Source of the DNA: Sipunculus nudus
Taxonomy: Eukaryota > Annelida > Sipuncula > Golfingiida > Sipunculidae
Length of the DNA: 64,000 nt
Assembly: GCA_026874595.1 (NCBI GenBank)
Contig: CM049318.1
Location: 26,006,956-26,070,955, forward strand
Reading direction: 5' to 3'
The notes below the pieces were generated by a model that saw nothing but the letters and a program-made list of their open reading frames with translations, was not told the DNA's origin and did no database searches. Shown piece by piece: positions 49,961 to 61,025 of the stretch (positions are counted from its first letter, which is position 1; every line of letters starts with the position of its first letter). The position numbers and the translations under genes were made by a program.

Positions 49961-50227
49961 GTTGCAGCAAGCCTGCAGCAAGGTTGCCGCAAACTAATTT
50001 GCATGGCAAATTGTGACCTTGCTGCAAGGTTGCTGCAAAGCTGCAGCAAGTTTGCAGCAACAGTGCGCGGCAAGCTCTATTTTTGCTAAGGGATGTGTAA
50101 TTGTTTCTTATTCAAATTGTTTAGTACTTGCATTGTTCATATACATGAAAAGTAATGGTCCAGCATTGAAGCATTATACCTGGTGTATTTCCCAATGCAC
50201 AGGTTCGCATTAGGCCTGTAGGCCTTG

Positions 50228-50275
50228 CTTATCATATAAAACAGCTGGACGCCGTGACCCATGGGTCCCTTGTTT
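50228..50275 (+). repeat. Family A 3' terminus
   Basis: CAGCTGGACGCCGTGACCC at 50242 onwards, the palindrome TGACCCATGGGTC, then CCTTGTTT. It matches the ends at 40029-40064 and 57005-57037. Confidence 0.75.
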
Positions 50276-51066
50276 TATTGTAGTCAATATTGAGCCACAA
50301 GGGACATTCAAAACCCAGAATGAGGTAAATCAGCGTACAAATAAACGGAAGAAATTCATGCAAGAATGCGTCCCTCTCAGAATCTATATCATAATTGAAG
50401 GTGGCATCCAACCATTTATGGAATTCCTCTGCAACTCCACAGCTTGAAAAAGTCTCTATTCTTGTAGTTATAGCTAGGGCAATGATGACAAGTGGGTCCT
50501 AATTAAGCAGAGTAATTTTCCTATAAATCTGAAGAAATCTGGCCAAAAATTGAAAATTTTACAAAGGGGTCTATCACAGCAGCATCTATTATGAACTGCT
50601 TAAGTGAACTTAGTCCATGAAAAGCCTGTCCCAGATCAAGCTGGCTGAAGTGACGCTGACTTGTCCCAATGCAAGAAACGGTAATTGTCCCAGTGTGAAG
50701 TTACGATATGGTTACTTCCTAGTTGGCTCAGTTTGAGGTTTTCATGTCCATCAAGTGCCTCTTATTCATAAGACAGTTAAATGTACCGTAGGCTGAGACG
50801 TAAGGTTGAACTACATCAGTGTCAGATGTAACGCTTTATTGAATTTTTTACCATGGCCTTTAAATCAATTGGGGGTAGTCTTAAACTTTATTGCCATTAC
50901 CTTTTTTTCTTAATAATAAAGAAAGTTGACAGAGAATACTGATAATAAGGTTAGATGCATTAAACTTCCTAGAATTTATCAAAGTTTTTATGTGTACCTT
51001 GGAAGGGAGGTGCTGTAAAATGAACGACATGCAAGTGTAATATCTAGATGAGATTATCTGATGAAC

Positions 51067-51102
<36 letters not shown>

Positions 51103-51660
51103 TAAATGGATGTCATTAAGAGTTCAGAACAAACATTAATTAAGAAAAATATTGATAATTTAATGCTTCAGAATCATAGGCTACAACTTAGGTTGTTGTT
51201 ATTATTAGTAATATTAATATTTTATTCACTTAGATGAGCATTATTACATAAAGTTTCCATGCACTTGACAATAATAAAATACAATACGTTATAGAACATA
51301 AAAACAATACCAAAGTTGGATTTAAAAAAGTTATACACACATTTACAGAAAGTGAAAACCTGATAACTTATTTATGAGTTGATACAGTATGTGCAGTATT
51401 GAGTTAGATTCTTTGAAATTGCATCACTCAGTTACAAAGTGAACTCAGTTATTGATTGTGTTGTCAGAGTTGTAATGTTAATATGCATTATCTATACTTC
51501 TTACATAATAAGTAGATGAACTTAGTGGAAGAGATAATTATGGGTAAATTTCATACATGAAATGTATGGTTTGTGGGACATATTTTCTGTGAAAATATAT
51601 CATATTTCATTAATAAAATGCTTAAATATTGGAGATTATTTATTTTTTGTGAGCATCATT
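50276..51660. other. Noncoding stretch, no gene seen
   Basis: AT-rich, with a TA microsatellite at 51070-51101. I see nothing else. Confidence 0.5.
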
Positions 51661-52213
51661 AGCTCAGCTGACTATAAGTCATCTGAGCTATAGTCGTGGT
51701 CCATTGTCCGTCGTCCGTCCGTCTGTCTGTTGGTCCGTCCGTCCGTCTGGTTGTCCGTCCGTAAGACTGGCACGTTTCAACACCATTGGACCTATGAATC
51801 TGAAATTCGGCATACAGTTAGATGTCCCCAAAATCTCCTACCATGCCGAAAATTGGGTCAATAGGACTTTGTTCCTTCGAGATATTAAGGGAAAACCTCA
51901 ATTTTTTATTAGAAATCTATTTTTACACTTCAGGACTGCCTAATATCAAAACCGCTCATCTGGTTTTCTTCATATTTACCATAAATATTCCTCTATATAG
52001 TTCCTATGTACATGCCAGAAATATATCAGTATTATTTAATTTAAAAAAGTTATGGGCCCAAACATAATGGACTTTGTAAAAAAATCAGGAAAGATATTTG
52101 GTCACTTAAGACCAAAAGTGTTAAAGGAAGGGACTTTTTTTCAGTAATACAACTTTAATTAATCAAAATTTATTTGTATACCAAAAATAAGATCAAAATC
52201 TGTTAAATTTTTT

Positions 52214-54376
52214 AGCGAACCTGTGAGCTTTAGCGATGGCGCAGTGTCGTCGTCCACCCGTACGCCGTCCGCCATCCAGGGCTGGCTTTCTGCCGTCAAT
52301 GGCTGTAAGTCAGAAACTGTCGGAGCTTGCAGCTCCAAATTACATGTAAGAATTCGTCACATGTGAAACTTGGTGGCCTGGAGCTTATTATTGGGTATCT
52401 GCATTAATTAAGATTTTATAGAGAAAAAGCTTAAAAACCTTAAAAAATTTTCTTCTCTGAAACTGTCCAGCCAAATTGTCAAATATTTCACAGAAATGAT
52501 CTCTGGAACAATTTCTCTCAATTGTGTTCGAATGGTTCCAGTTCTGAGATTTTTGGCTAAGTTACAGGAGGTTGAACTTAGTCATCTGTCCAAAAAAGCA
52601 CACTAAAATTAAAATCTCAGAAACGGCTAGAGCTATAATGACCAAATTTTATACCAGTGTTTGTCACATATGTCATATCTGATTTTGAGGTATTGGTGGC
52701 GCCACCTACATTGATGTGTTTTTTACAAGCGAAAATGTAATTTTAAACTCTTCTAGCTCATACACTGATTTATGATGAAACTGTTCAGCTGATTGGTTTA
52801 AACTTTACAAGAATTATTCTATGGTAGGGTTCTGCCAGTTTTATAAGAATAGATTGGGTAAATACAGTTTTAAAAAAGCATTGTAGCCAATTGAAAAAGG
52901 CTTTCTGTATTTGAAAACAGATTTGACTTCATGCAGCCAAGTCATGACCAGAGGTCACTCAGTACAAACTGGTGGGGTCCAGACATCACCATGGCAACTG
53001 ACCTGGCTCTTGGGGGGGGGGTGTCTAGACAATGTGTCTAGACGTCTAGACACAGCGTCTAGATGTCTAGATACAATGTTTAGATGCAGAATTCCCAGAT
53101 TATTGGAACTATATCTTGCAACTCTTTGAAAAAACTTGGGTTGCATTTTAAGCAAATCCGGTTTATCATCAGGTCACATGTGAACTGCTGCGGCTTCATT
53201 TTTGGTTGACATCTGACCTTTCCTTGCTGCCAAGTGTCCATTTGTGCTTCTGTTTCCACACATAAACCCACATATCTCGGAAACTGTTTGACCGATCAGG
53301 CTAAAAATTTTGCACAAATATAGCCCTTTGATAGCTTTATAACATACCCTAAAAATGGTGGCGCCACCTGCAACCATTTTTGCACAGCGTCCATCTGTTC
53401 ATCTGCCTTTGGATAATATTACTCAAATCTCAGCAGTGGTTTGACTTGTCCACCTGAAATTTTGCAGGTTTATACATCCTGGACAGCTTTCTTGATTTAT
53501 GACAGGTGGCGCCACCTACATTCACATTTACACTGCAGACATCCAAGCTCATATCTCGGGCACCATTTGACTGATTGGGAAAAAGTTTGCACGTGTATAG
53601 ATCTCACATAGCTCTTCATCATAGGCAAAATTGGTGGTGCCATCTGCAACCACTTATGCACAGTGTCCATCTGTTCATCTGCCTTGGGATAATATTACTC
53701 ATATCTCAGCAGTGGTTTGACTTATCCACCTGAAATTTTGCAGGTTTATACATCCTTGACAGCTTTCTCGATTTTATGACAGGTGTCGCCACCTACATTC
53801 ACATTTACTCTGCAGACATCCAAGCTCATATCTCGGGAACCGTTTGACCGATTAGGCCTAAATTTTGCATGTGTATAGATCTCACATAGCTCTTGGCAGC
53901 ACCTGCAACCACTTATGCACAGCATCCATCTGTTGATCTGCCTTGGGATAAAATCACTCATATCTCGGCAGTGGTTTGACTTATCCACCTGAAATTTTGC
54001 AGGTTTATACATCCTGGACAATTTTCTCGATTTTATGACAGGTGGCACCACCTACATTCACGTTTAAGCTGCAGACATCCATGCTAATATGCAACACACC
54101 ATGCTGTATTCCCCTTGCCACTTAATCCATACCTCACTTCACCCGTCCCACTCAGATTTCTGCGGATACACATAGTGGCTTGTCGACTACCCTTATTCTG
54201 GTTTTAAAATGTCCTAGTCCGAAACTTGCAGGTCAGAAACGTCCATTTTGCTGAAATCATAATGACTAAGGTAGATATGCAGGACTTAGGAGGATCAATA
54301 TTAAATTTTAAAAATAAACCTCAATTCATACTCCTAAATTTTGCACAGGTTTGCATTAGGCCTGTAGGCCTTGTTT
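52214..54376 (+). repeat. Family B copy 3, complete, nested in family A
   Basis: The start AGCGAACCTGTG (52214) is followed by GTCGTCGTCC and CCGTCCGCC, a B body with GGTGGCGCCACCTACATTG near 52696, and then three tandem D units at 53255-54205. The end is CACAGGTTTGCA (54344-54355) plus AGGCCTGTAGGCCT (54358-54371) and TTGTTT. The terminal inverted repeat is 12 bp with two mismatches. It interrupts a T run in family A that is intact at 42238-42244. Confidence 0.85.
53020..53090. repeat. GTCTAGA-rich short tandem repeat
   Basis: GTCTAGACGTCTAGACA and related 7-11 bp words repeat about seven times after a 9-G run. This gives a chain of XbaI-like TCTAGA palindromes within B copy 3. Confidence 0.8.
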
Positions 54377-57037
54377 AAATATTGACAAAAATATAAAATT
54401 GTTACCTTAAATTTTGCCCAATTTTGGCCACGGCACATTTTTTTCCTGTAAGTACTGTGGATTTAATTTTCACAGCATGTACACATAAGGATTTAATCTG
54501 TTAAAATCTGAAATTTGAAAATAAAAGCTGCAAAATTAGGCTAGTTATTGAATTTTTTTGGAGGCTCTTGTTGTATTACATTGTCAAGCTGTCCACTTTA
54601 ATGACTGTAGGTCATTCAGCGCACATCTCTATGCTCCCCAGGCTGTTGGCATAATGTTAGATGTCCCCAAAATCTCCTACCATACCAAAAATTGGGTCAT
54701 TAGGACTTTGTTCCTTCGAGATATTAAGAAAAAACCTCCGTTTTCCATAAAAAAAAAGCCATTGTTACACTTCAAGGCTGCCTAATATCAAAACCACTGA
54801 TCTGTTTCTGATCATATTTAGTATTCACATTCTTTTCTACATTTTCTATGAACATACCAAAAATTAGGTCAGTATTTTGTATTATTTTGAAGTTATGGGC
54901 CAAAATATAAAACAATTTTTAAAAAATCAGGAAATATATTTACTCACCTAACATGAGAATTGCTGAACCTAGAGACTTTTTTTCAGGAATATAACTTTAT
55001 TTAATCAAGATTCAATTGTTTACCCAAAATTAGATCTGAATTTTGCAAATTTTTCAAGTTATTAGCATAAATAAAAAATCAATACCTTAAATTTTGTCTA
55101 CTTTGGCACTGTTGATTTAATTTTCACAGCATATATTAATAAGGATTTAATCTTTTAAAATCTGAAATTTCAAAGAAATTGATTGGAGAGAATAGCTTTT
55201 ATTCACGTTTTCATACACTATGTCAAGTGTTGTTTACATCTAGCCCACAGCCTACACTTGCATTATGTAACCCACCCCAGCTTGCCTTGGCTCAGCTTGG
55301 CCACTACCAGCAGGCTTCCCCTCTGCCCTGCACCCCCCCCCCAGATGGTGCATAAACTAGATGAATGTTATTATTTTCTGTATTTGATTCATTCTTATTC
55401 TAGGCTATCTATGCTTCATTTTAGATTTTGTATTGTACCACAAGGGTTACAATGATTAAAGTGTACATTTAATTGTGTCTACAAAGTGGTGTATTGCTAT
55501 GAAAGTGTAGATGTTCATCAGATAAGTAATTCCTTACTTCCGAAGAGTAAAAACTTCACCAGGTGTGAAATTGACTATTAATTCCAGTAATAAATTAAAA
55601 CTGGGATAGTAATTAGCACAATGATATTCTTTGTCCCTCATTCAACCAACAGTGTGTATACTTTATTTGAAAAGATGTTTTATTTTATCAAATTTACTGA
55701 ATCTTTTATTTTATTTTGGTGAATAAAATTAAGCATGTACTGAAAATTCCAATGTGCAAAACTTTTAAATAGTGATTCAAGGAATATTCTTGTAAATTCC
55801 ATGTTGTGGCATTATTTTCTTTTAAATTCAGTTTAAACATTTATGATTTTAAAATAATAAAATATATGTGTATGCATAATATGACCCAATATGAGCTACA
55901 CTCTGGATATATAATGATTGCAACTTTTGCAACAATTCTAATATTTCAACTTATAGTTTCATTTTTTTTACTCTGTATATATAATGATTGCAACTTTTGC
56001 AACAATTCCAATATTCTTATATATATATTCAGTTTTTTTTTTATTAAAAATCAATAAAACCTGTAAATGAAAAAATGATTCAGATAAAAACTTCTTAATG
56101 GAAAAAGTGGATATGCTAAAAAATAGGCTTATATATAAACTTAAATGCATTATTCCCTTGAAAGTGAAATAAAGGTATTAGTCCATTCTTTTCACTTGCC
56201 TGTCCATCTGTTAATATTCATATGCATCACAGTATCTCAAAATTTTTACTGTTTTTCTTCATGACAGTCTTGTCAGAGTATTAGTTTGCAATCATATATT
56301 TAGAACTTTACTATAACCAAGTAGGAGGGCCCCTTTCCTCTTAGCTTTTCATATTCTTATATAAATGAAAAACATTACAATAGAATATTTCTACATCCAC
56401 CTTCGTGCTGCCCACACTTTTCCCTTCTCCGAACCCCATCCCAAAGTCAGCCTCAGTAAGCAAGAACAAGATGAATCAGATATATTCATACTTTAATATT
56501 TTGTATAACTATTCGTCAGTAGGTACATATGTACATGCCAGAAATTATGTCAGTATTGTGTAATATGTAGACATAGTGGGCATCACAATAATGTACCTTG
56601 TCAAGACTAAAGAGATATTGTGTCATACAGTCACAAATTCATAAATCACTTCATCAGCATAGTTAATCATAACATCATATCTGTCAACTTGAAAGCTTGC
56701 AGACTACCATACACTTTAGATCCTTCAACAAATAGCCTTATCATCATTCTACTACTGCTTATTACTGCTGTCATTGCATTCATATTTGCTCAAATATATC
56801 ACAATTTTCAACCCCTCCTAAATAAATAAAAAATAAACCACTATATTTTACTCTATTAATCCATCAGTCAGGTAATTTCATTTATCTTTTACTCACATAT
56901 TACATTACATTCCTTTATAATAGCCCAACATGTCCATGATATTCATAAGCTTTATCGACTCGATATAATATCACAGTGGAGAAACATTTATAGTCCAATC
57001 ACAATCAGCTGAGTGCCTTGACCCATGGGTCCCTTGT

Positions 57038-58934
57038 TTTTTTCTTGCTGTCTATCTTTAAACTTGTATATGTCTATAGATACTTGGATATATAGATATA
57101 TCTGTGTGTAATTCAGTATTCTTTCAACATATTGCACAGTATTTTATTTTCCCAATTTGCAGTTAATTACAGTTCTCTTGAAATGTATTGACTATTTATT
57201 GAAATTATTAAAAAAAAACTTATTTTGTTCAGATGGATGATTTGCTAAGTTGGCAATCAAGTTCACAATATTTACCCAGAAATCTTAATGAAGTTTCAGG
57301 TCACATGACATGTCACATGACATGAAAACAAGGAGGAGCATGGGAAGAATGGCAGGTGGTAATTCTAATTCTTGTGTTTATTTTCAGCCCATACTTCCTG
57401 GTCTGTAAGGTCATGTTTCATATTGGAAACAAGGCACTCGGCTGAAAGTAGGTAGTAGCCTGTCGATTAAACAACTGTCTCTGCCATAGCTGCCTCGTCT
57501 GGCCTTGAGGTATGTTATCTTTAGTCATAACTCATGTTTCATATCCTTAATATGTTAAAATAATTCATTATTAGTTATTCATTTTAAAAGTTAACACTAT
57601 TAATGCAGATACTTTAAAGTGAGGAATGCATTTTGTCAAATGGTTCATTTAGCTCATAAATCTTCTTTTGGTAAATATGTATACTTTGCCTTAATTTGTC
57701 TTATCAGTTGTGTCTTTGAAGACAGCAAGGCCAAAGAAATTTAATATGTTTATGCACAAAACTTTTAACAGAACCCTTAAGGATTGTAGAGCTCTGTGGA
57801 ACAATTTACAATTCTCACATGCCTAAAAATCCTTTATTTGTTTTATTGTATAATCAAGGCCTTAAAATTATTTTATTTTAATTAAGTTTGAAAAACTTAT
57901 TGAGAATAACTTCTTGAGCAAAACTTATGATTAAGTTTTGCAGAGCCAGGAGAGCAAGGCATATTAATTTTTAAATTTTAGATTTTTATTTTTGTAAATT
58001 ATATATATATATATACATGAAAAATTGATTGTAAGAAATTGATGTGAAAGAAGGCTGTACAAAAAAATCTTCAAAAACAAAAAAGTATATTGTATCATTA
58101 CAAAACTTACAAAAATCCTGAAATTTAAATCCCAGAATTTATTTGAATCCTGTAAATGCAGTCATTCAAACAGTTTTAAAATTTGGATCAGCTTGACCAT
58201 CAAGAGTTTATTATGGTGCAGTGGTTATGCTACATTAATAAAATAATATTCCCTTCAGTTTATTATAATGCCAGCAATCCCTGCAAACATTCCATGTCTT
58301 CTGCAAGTGATCAGTAAAACATGTGAACAGACACTAGCTATTTCAAACCATCAGCGTAAGATAGTATAATAGTGTAGGCTTTTTCCAGTATAATGCATGA
58401 ACAAACAAGGATGAATTATTTGAAGCATCTTTCAGCCAATCAAAACTGGTAGAACTGTCTTTGTATAACCAGTGCCTAATGCATATTGTAACATGCTGTG
58501 TGATTGGAAGATGGTCCTATAGCTCGTGTGCTTCCAGCTAATAATTATATGTGTTGGTAACAGGGCCAGCCATAAATGTAAAATACATAATATTTATCTA
58601 CATTTCTCAGTAATCATATTGTACTGCAACAATTTGATAAGTGATCATGCCCTAGTGTCAGATACCTGACTATCTGCTTAATTTGAGAAAGAAATGGTTC
58701 TGTTGAAATGAAAACAGGTCTGTTGAAAGTAAAGGGCCAAATGATAGGAGGTAGCACAGTGATTAAAGCAGGAGGAGAGTAGAAGGTCCCTGCATTATGT
58801 TAATGCTACAGCTGTAAAAGCAATATTTAAAATCAGAATATTGCTCAAATTTCTTTATGACAATTAAATTACCGTATTTAATGTAATGACTGCCCTGGGT
58901 CCTCTAAAAATTAAAATTTATAAGGCCAAATTAA
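57038..58934. other. Noncoding stretch with one exon-like segment
   Basis: 57389-57510 has an acceptor-like TATTTTCAG and a donor-like GAG|GTATGT, but all three plus-strand frames are closed. At most it is an untranslated exon. The rest is AT-rich with no feature. Confidence 0.35.
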
Positions 58935-58939
58935 AAAAA

Positions 58940-59195
58940 GGGTATGGTTCTCAGGCACTTTTTTTCAGAAATCATTGCGGGTGGGTGGTGTTTTATTTTT
59001 TACCTTTTTTGTATGTTTTGATAAAAATGTAGCATGATCAAGGAAAAGCATGAAAATAACCAAATTTTTTGCTAAACAGGTAAAAGCACTACATAAATTT
59101 TCCTTTTTTATCTTCTTAGAAGATAAAAATCAAAATAACAAATTTTTGAAACAGGTGGTTAAAATTTACGCAGGTGGTGCCTGAGAACCATACCT
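58940..59195. mobile_element. MITE with 18-bp perfect inverted repeats
   Basis: GGTATGGTTCTCAGGCAC at 58941-58958 is exactly inverted at 59177-59194. The outer flanks are A-rich and T-rich, so the edges and target duplication are uncertain. A partial relative lies at 48505-48690. No coding capacity. Confidence 0.75.
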
Positions 59196-60336
59196 TTTAT
59201 TTTTATTGGGGCCTAAAATATTTTTTGTACCCCAAAGAGCCTTCTCCCCTTCGGCCATAGGCTCCGATATGACCTTTTTTCGAGGATTCTTTGGTAATTT
59301 TTAGTCACTAATTTAGGGAAAATTTCCTGCGCTTACCCAATATTTATGGGCTTGGGGTGCCCTAACATAATTTCACACAATCAAAATCTTCAAGTGAGGT
59401 GGCAAAATAACGCTGACCATAAGCACTGCCAAAGTTTTTTTTAGATGCATGAGAATGGCTCATCCCTTCCATTTTGTCAAAGGTATCTATCAAAAATCCT
59501 CTTGGGGCACTCATTTCGTCGAAAAACAGTATATGCCTTTAGGTAATTCCTAGCCATATGCATATAAAACCTTAATTCCAGAAAGCCTAATGGTAACATA
59601 GGTAGTTTCCTTATCGTACAGTTACCAAGGTATATTCTTGATCTTTACATCACCTTTGACATGCTCTTATATCTATTTTTAACTTGTTTCAGTTAAATTG
59701 AATTCTTTATTATTACCTTTTCTTTTGTCTGATTTAATCTTTCTCTAAGCCTGTGACAATATGTTTTGCTTATTCCAAAGTGCCAGCAACATTTCTGTAC
59801 ATGCATGCATCAGTATTTTATAATTTCAACGACCAAAGTCAACTTTTACAAAAAACAGGATGTATTTCCTTGCAAAATTTAACAGAACATAAAATTTAAG
59901 AGACATCTTCTTGATCTGGTCTATTTCTTCCTGTAATAACTTTAGTGCTCCCATGAGAATTAATTCATCTGTCAAAACAATTTAAGCTCCACCCTCTTTT
60001 TACCAGTGCTTCTCTAAGTAACTCACTCATGCACAGCAATTATATTTTGTAGACCCATGACTTAATGCATTCAGTGCACCTCATTTTTTTATTGTCACTA
60101 GGTATACCTTTCACTAGTGTTGAAGCATAGCTTCATTTTGGAGTTGAAGGTTGCAATTAACTTTTGAGACGTGTTGACACAAAATTTTATTTGTCCATAT
60201 TGAATTAGATTTGCTTCATGATATATAACCTATTAATTGTTCTCATACTCGTATTAAGAACATCTTGTAGAAATCTTCGTGATCATGTAAATCAACTGGA
60301 AATATATTTTTCAAAGAATGAAGAGCACCTTTGACC
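59196..60336. other. Noncoding stretch, no gene seen
   Basis: AT-rich sequence with no feature I can support. Confidence 0.5.
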
Positions 60337-60862
60337 ACAGGCACTTGAATCGCTATTAGTGTAGATTTCAGTTAAATTTGTTACTTTTCTGGGTCAATTC
60401 CTTTTAACTATTACTAATCTGACATTTTCCTAGCATTTTTCTTACTATATGGTCCATCTCTTTATTATTTACTTAATATTTGAGATAGGCAGACAAGAAT
60501 TTTAATTCTCCATCGTTATGTCCGACAGCCAATTGGCACATCAGTTTCGGGGTAAATTTGAAATATATGCATGATTGGATGAAGCATTGTTACATCAGTG
60601 TTGTCACCATCTGAAGATTCAATTAGTTAACATATCAACCAATCAGAAAGCGAGTTCTCCGTTGCGATGCCATGGCTGTGGGATCTAATGTTGGGGGCTT
60701 CTTGCCTGTCTATCTCAAATATTAAGTTAATAATAAAGAGATGGACCATATAGTGTGAAAAATGCTAGATAAATGTCAGATAACTAATAGTTATAAGGAA
60801 ATGACCCAGAAAAGTAACAAATTTAACTGAAATCTACACTAATAACAATTCAAGCACCAGTG
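60337..60862. mobile_element. MITE with about 165-bp inverted repeats, hAT-like
   Basis: The arms 60341-60505 and 60697-60857 are near-perfect inverted copies (CTATTAGTGTAGATTTCAG, TTTGTTACTTTTCTGGGTCA, ATATGGTCCATCTCTTTATT). Outside them, CTTTGACC (60329-60336) and CGTTGACC (60863-60870) agree at 7 of 8 bases, as an aged 8-bp target duplication would. The tips are CAGGC and CACTGG-like. Eight-base duplications fit hAT elements; that assignment is inference. Confidence 0.75.
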
Positions 60863-60933
60863 CGTTGACCAGACAATGTGTGCAGCTTTGAACAAAGTGT
60901 ATACCTCTCACTTGAGCTTCAAATAAGAGCCTA

Positions 60934-61025
60934 TACAGCAAAACCTCACCTAAAGACTACCTCATTATAGAGACCACCTTTCGACCATTGGGTGTAGGTG
61001 GTCATAATTCCGAGGTTTTACTGTA
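60934..61025. mobile_element. 92-bp MITE, TA-type ends
   Basis: Ends TACAGCAAAACCTC and GAGGTTTTACTGTA form a 14-bp inverted repeat with one mismatch; the interior has GACCACCTTTCG and GTGTAGGTGGTC. From memory, elements with TACAGTAAAACCTC ends are widespread in animals. Confidence 0.7.

Larger units (their letters stand above)
47808..50092. mobile_element. 2.29-kb TIR element filled with GC-rich minisatellite
   Basis: The ends are perfect 12-bp inverted repeats (CCCTTAGCAAAA / TTTTGCTAAGGG), extending imperfectly to about 50 bp with TTGCCGC and TGCTGCAA words. Inside are an array of 62-bp units at about 47970-48140, a small inverted-repeat fragment at 48505-48690, and a long array at 49356-49960. 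The empty version of the site is seen in B copy 1 near 40890. No target duplication is clear and no transposase is readable. Confidence 0.75.
44202..50227 (+). repeat. Family B copy 2, interrupted by a 2.29-kb TIR element
   Basis: The start AGCGAACCTGTG (44202) is preceded by TTTTT and followed by GGCGTCCGTCGGCCGTCGTCC. A second, worn start is at 45592. Units with GTGGCGCCACCTG occur near 44680 and 46015. At about 47000-47470 there are short tandem units (GGTCAAGAGTTCACTCAGTG, CAGACTGCCAACTG). The 3' end is CACAGGTTCGCA at 50198-50209 (inverted to the start), then AGGCCTGTAGGCCT. The insertion at 47808-50092 splits the 3' tail. Confidence 0.8.
51661..57037 (+). repeat. Family A copy 3, interrupted by family B copy 3
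   Basis: The stem-loop start is at 51661-51689, followed by a long CGTCCGTCCGTCTGTCTG tract. The body to 52213 matches 41820-42238 closely. It resumes at 54377 with AAATATTGACAAAAATATAA (compare 42245 onwards) and runs through a second body unit at about 54650-55200. A 3' end of family A type stands at 57005-57037. The stretch 55450-57000 has no other feature I can name apart from AT-rich repeats near 55910-56000. Confidence 0.75.

Noticed and set aside
29300-57037. Regularly spaced repeats that might suggest a CRISPR array
   Set aside because: Units are 160-340 bp tandem copies without unique spacers, in an intron-bearing eukaryotic context. They are internal arrays of mobile repeats.
57389-57510. 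Exon-like segment between TATTTTCAG and GTATGT
   Set aside because: All three plus-strand frames contain stops, so it cannot be an internal coding exon. An untranslated exon cannot be shown without RNA data.
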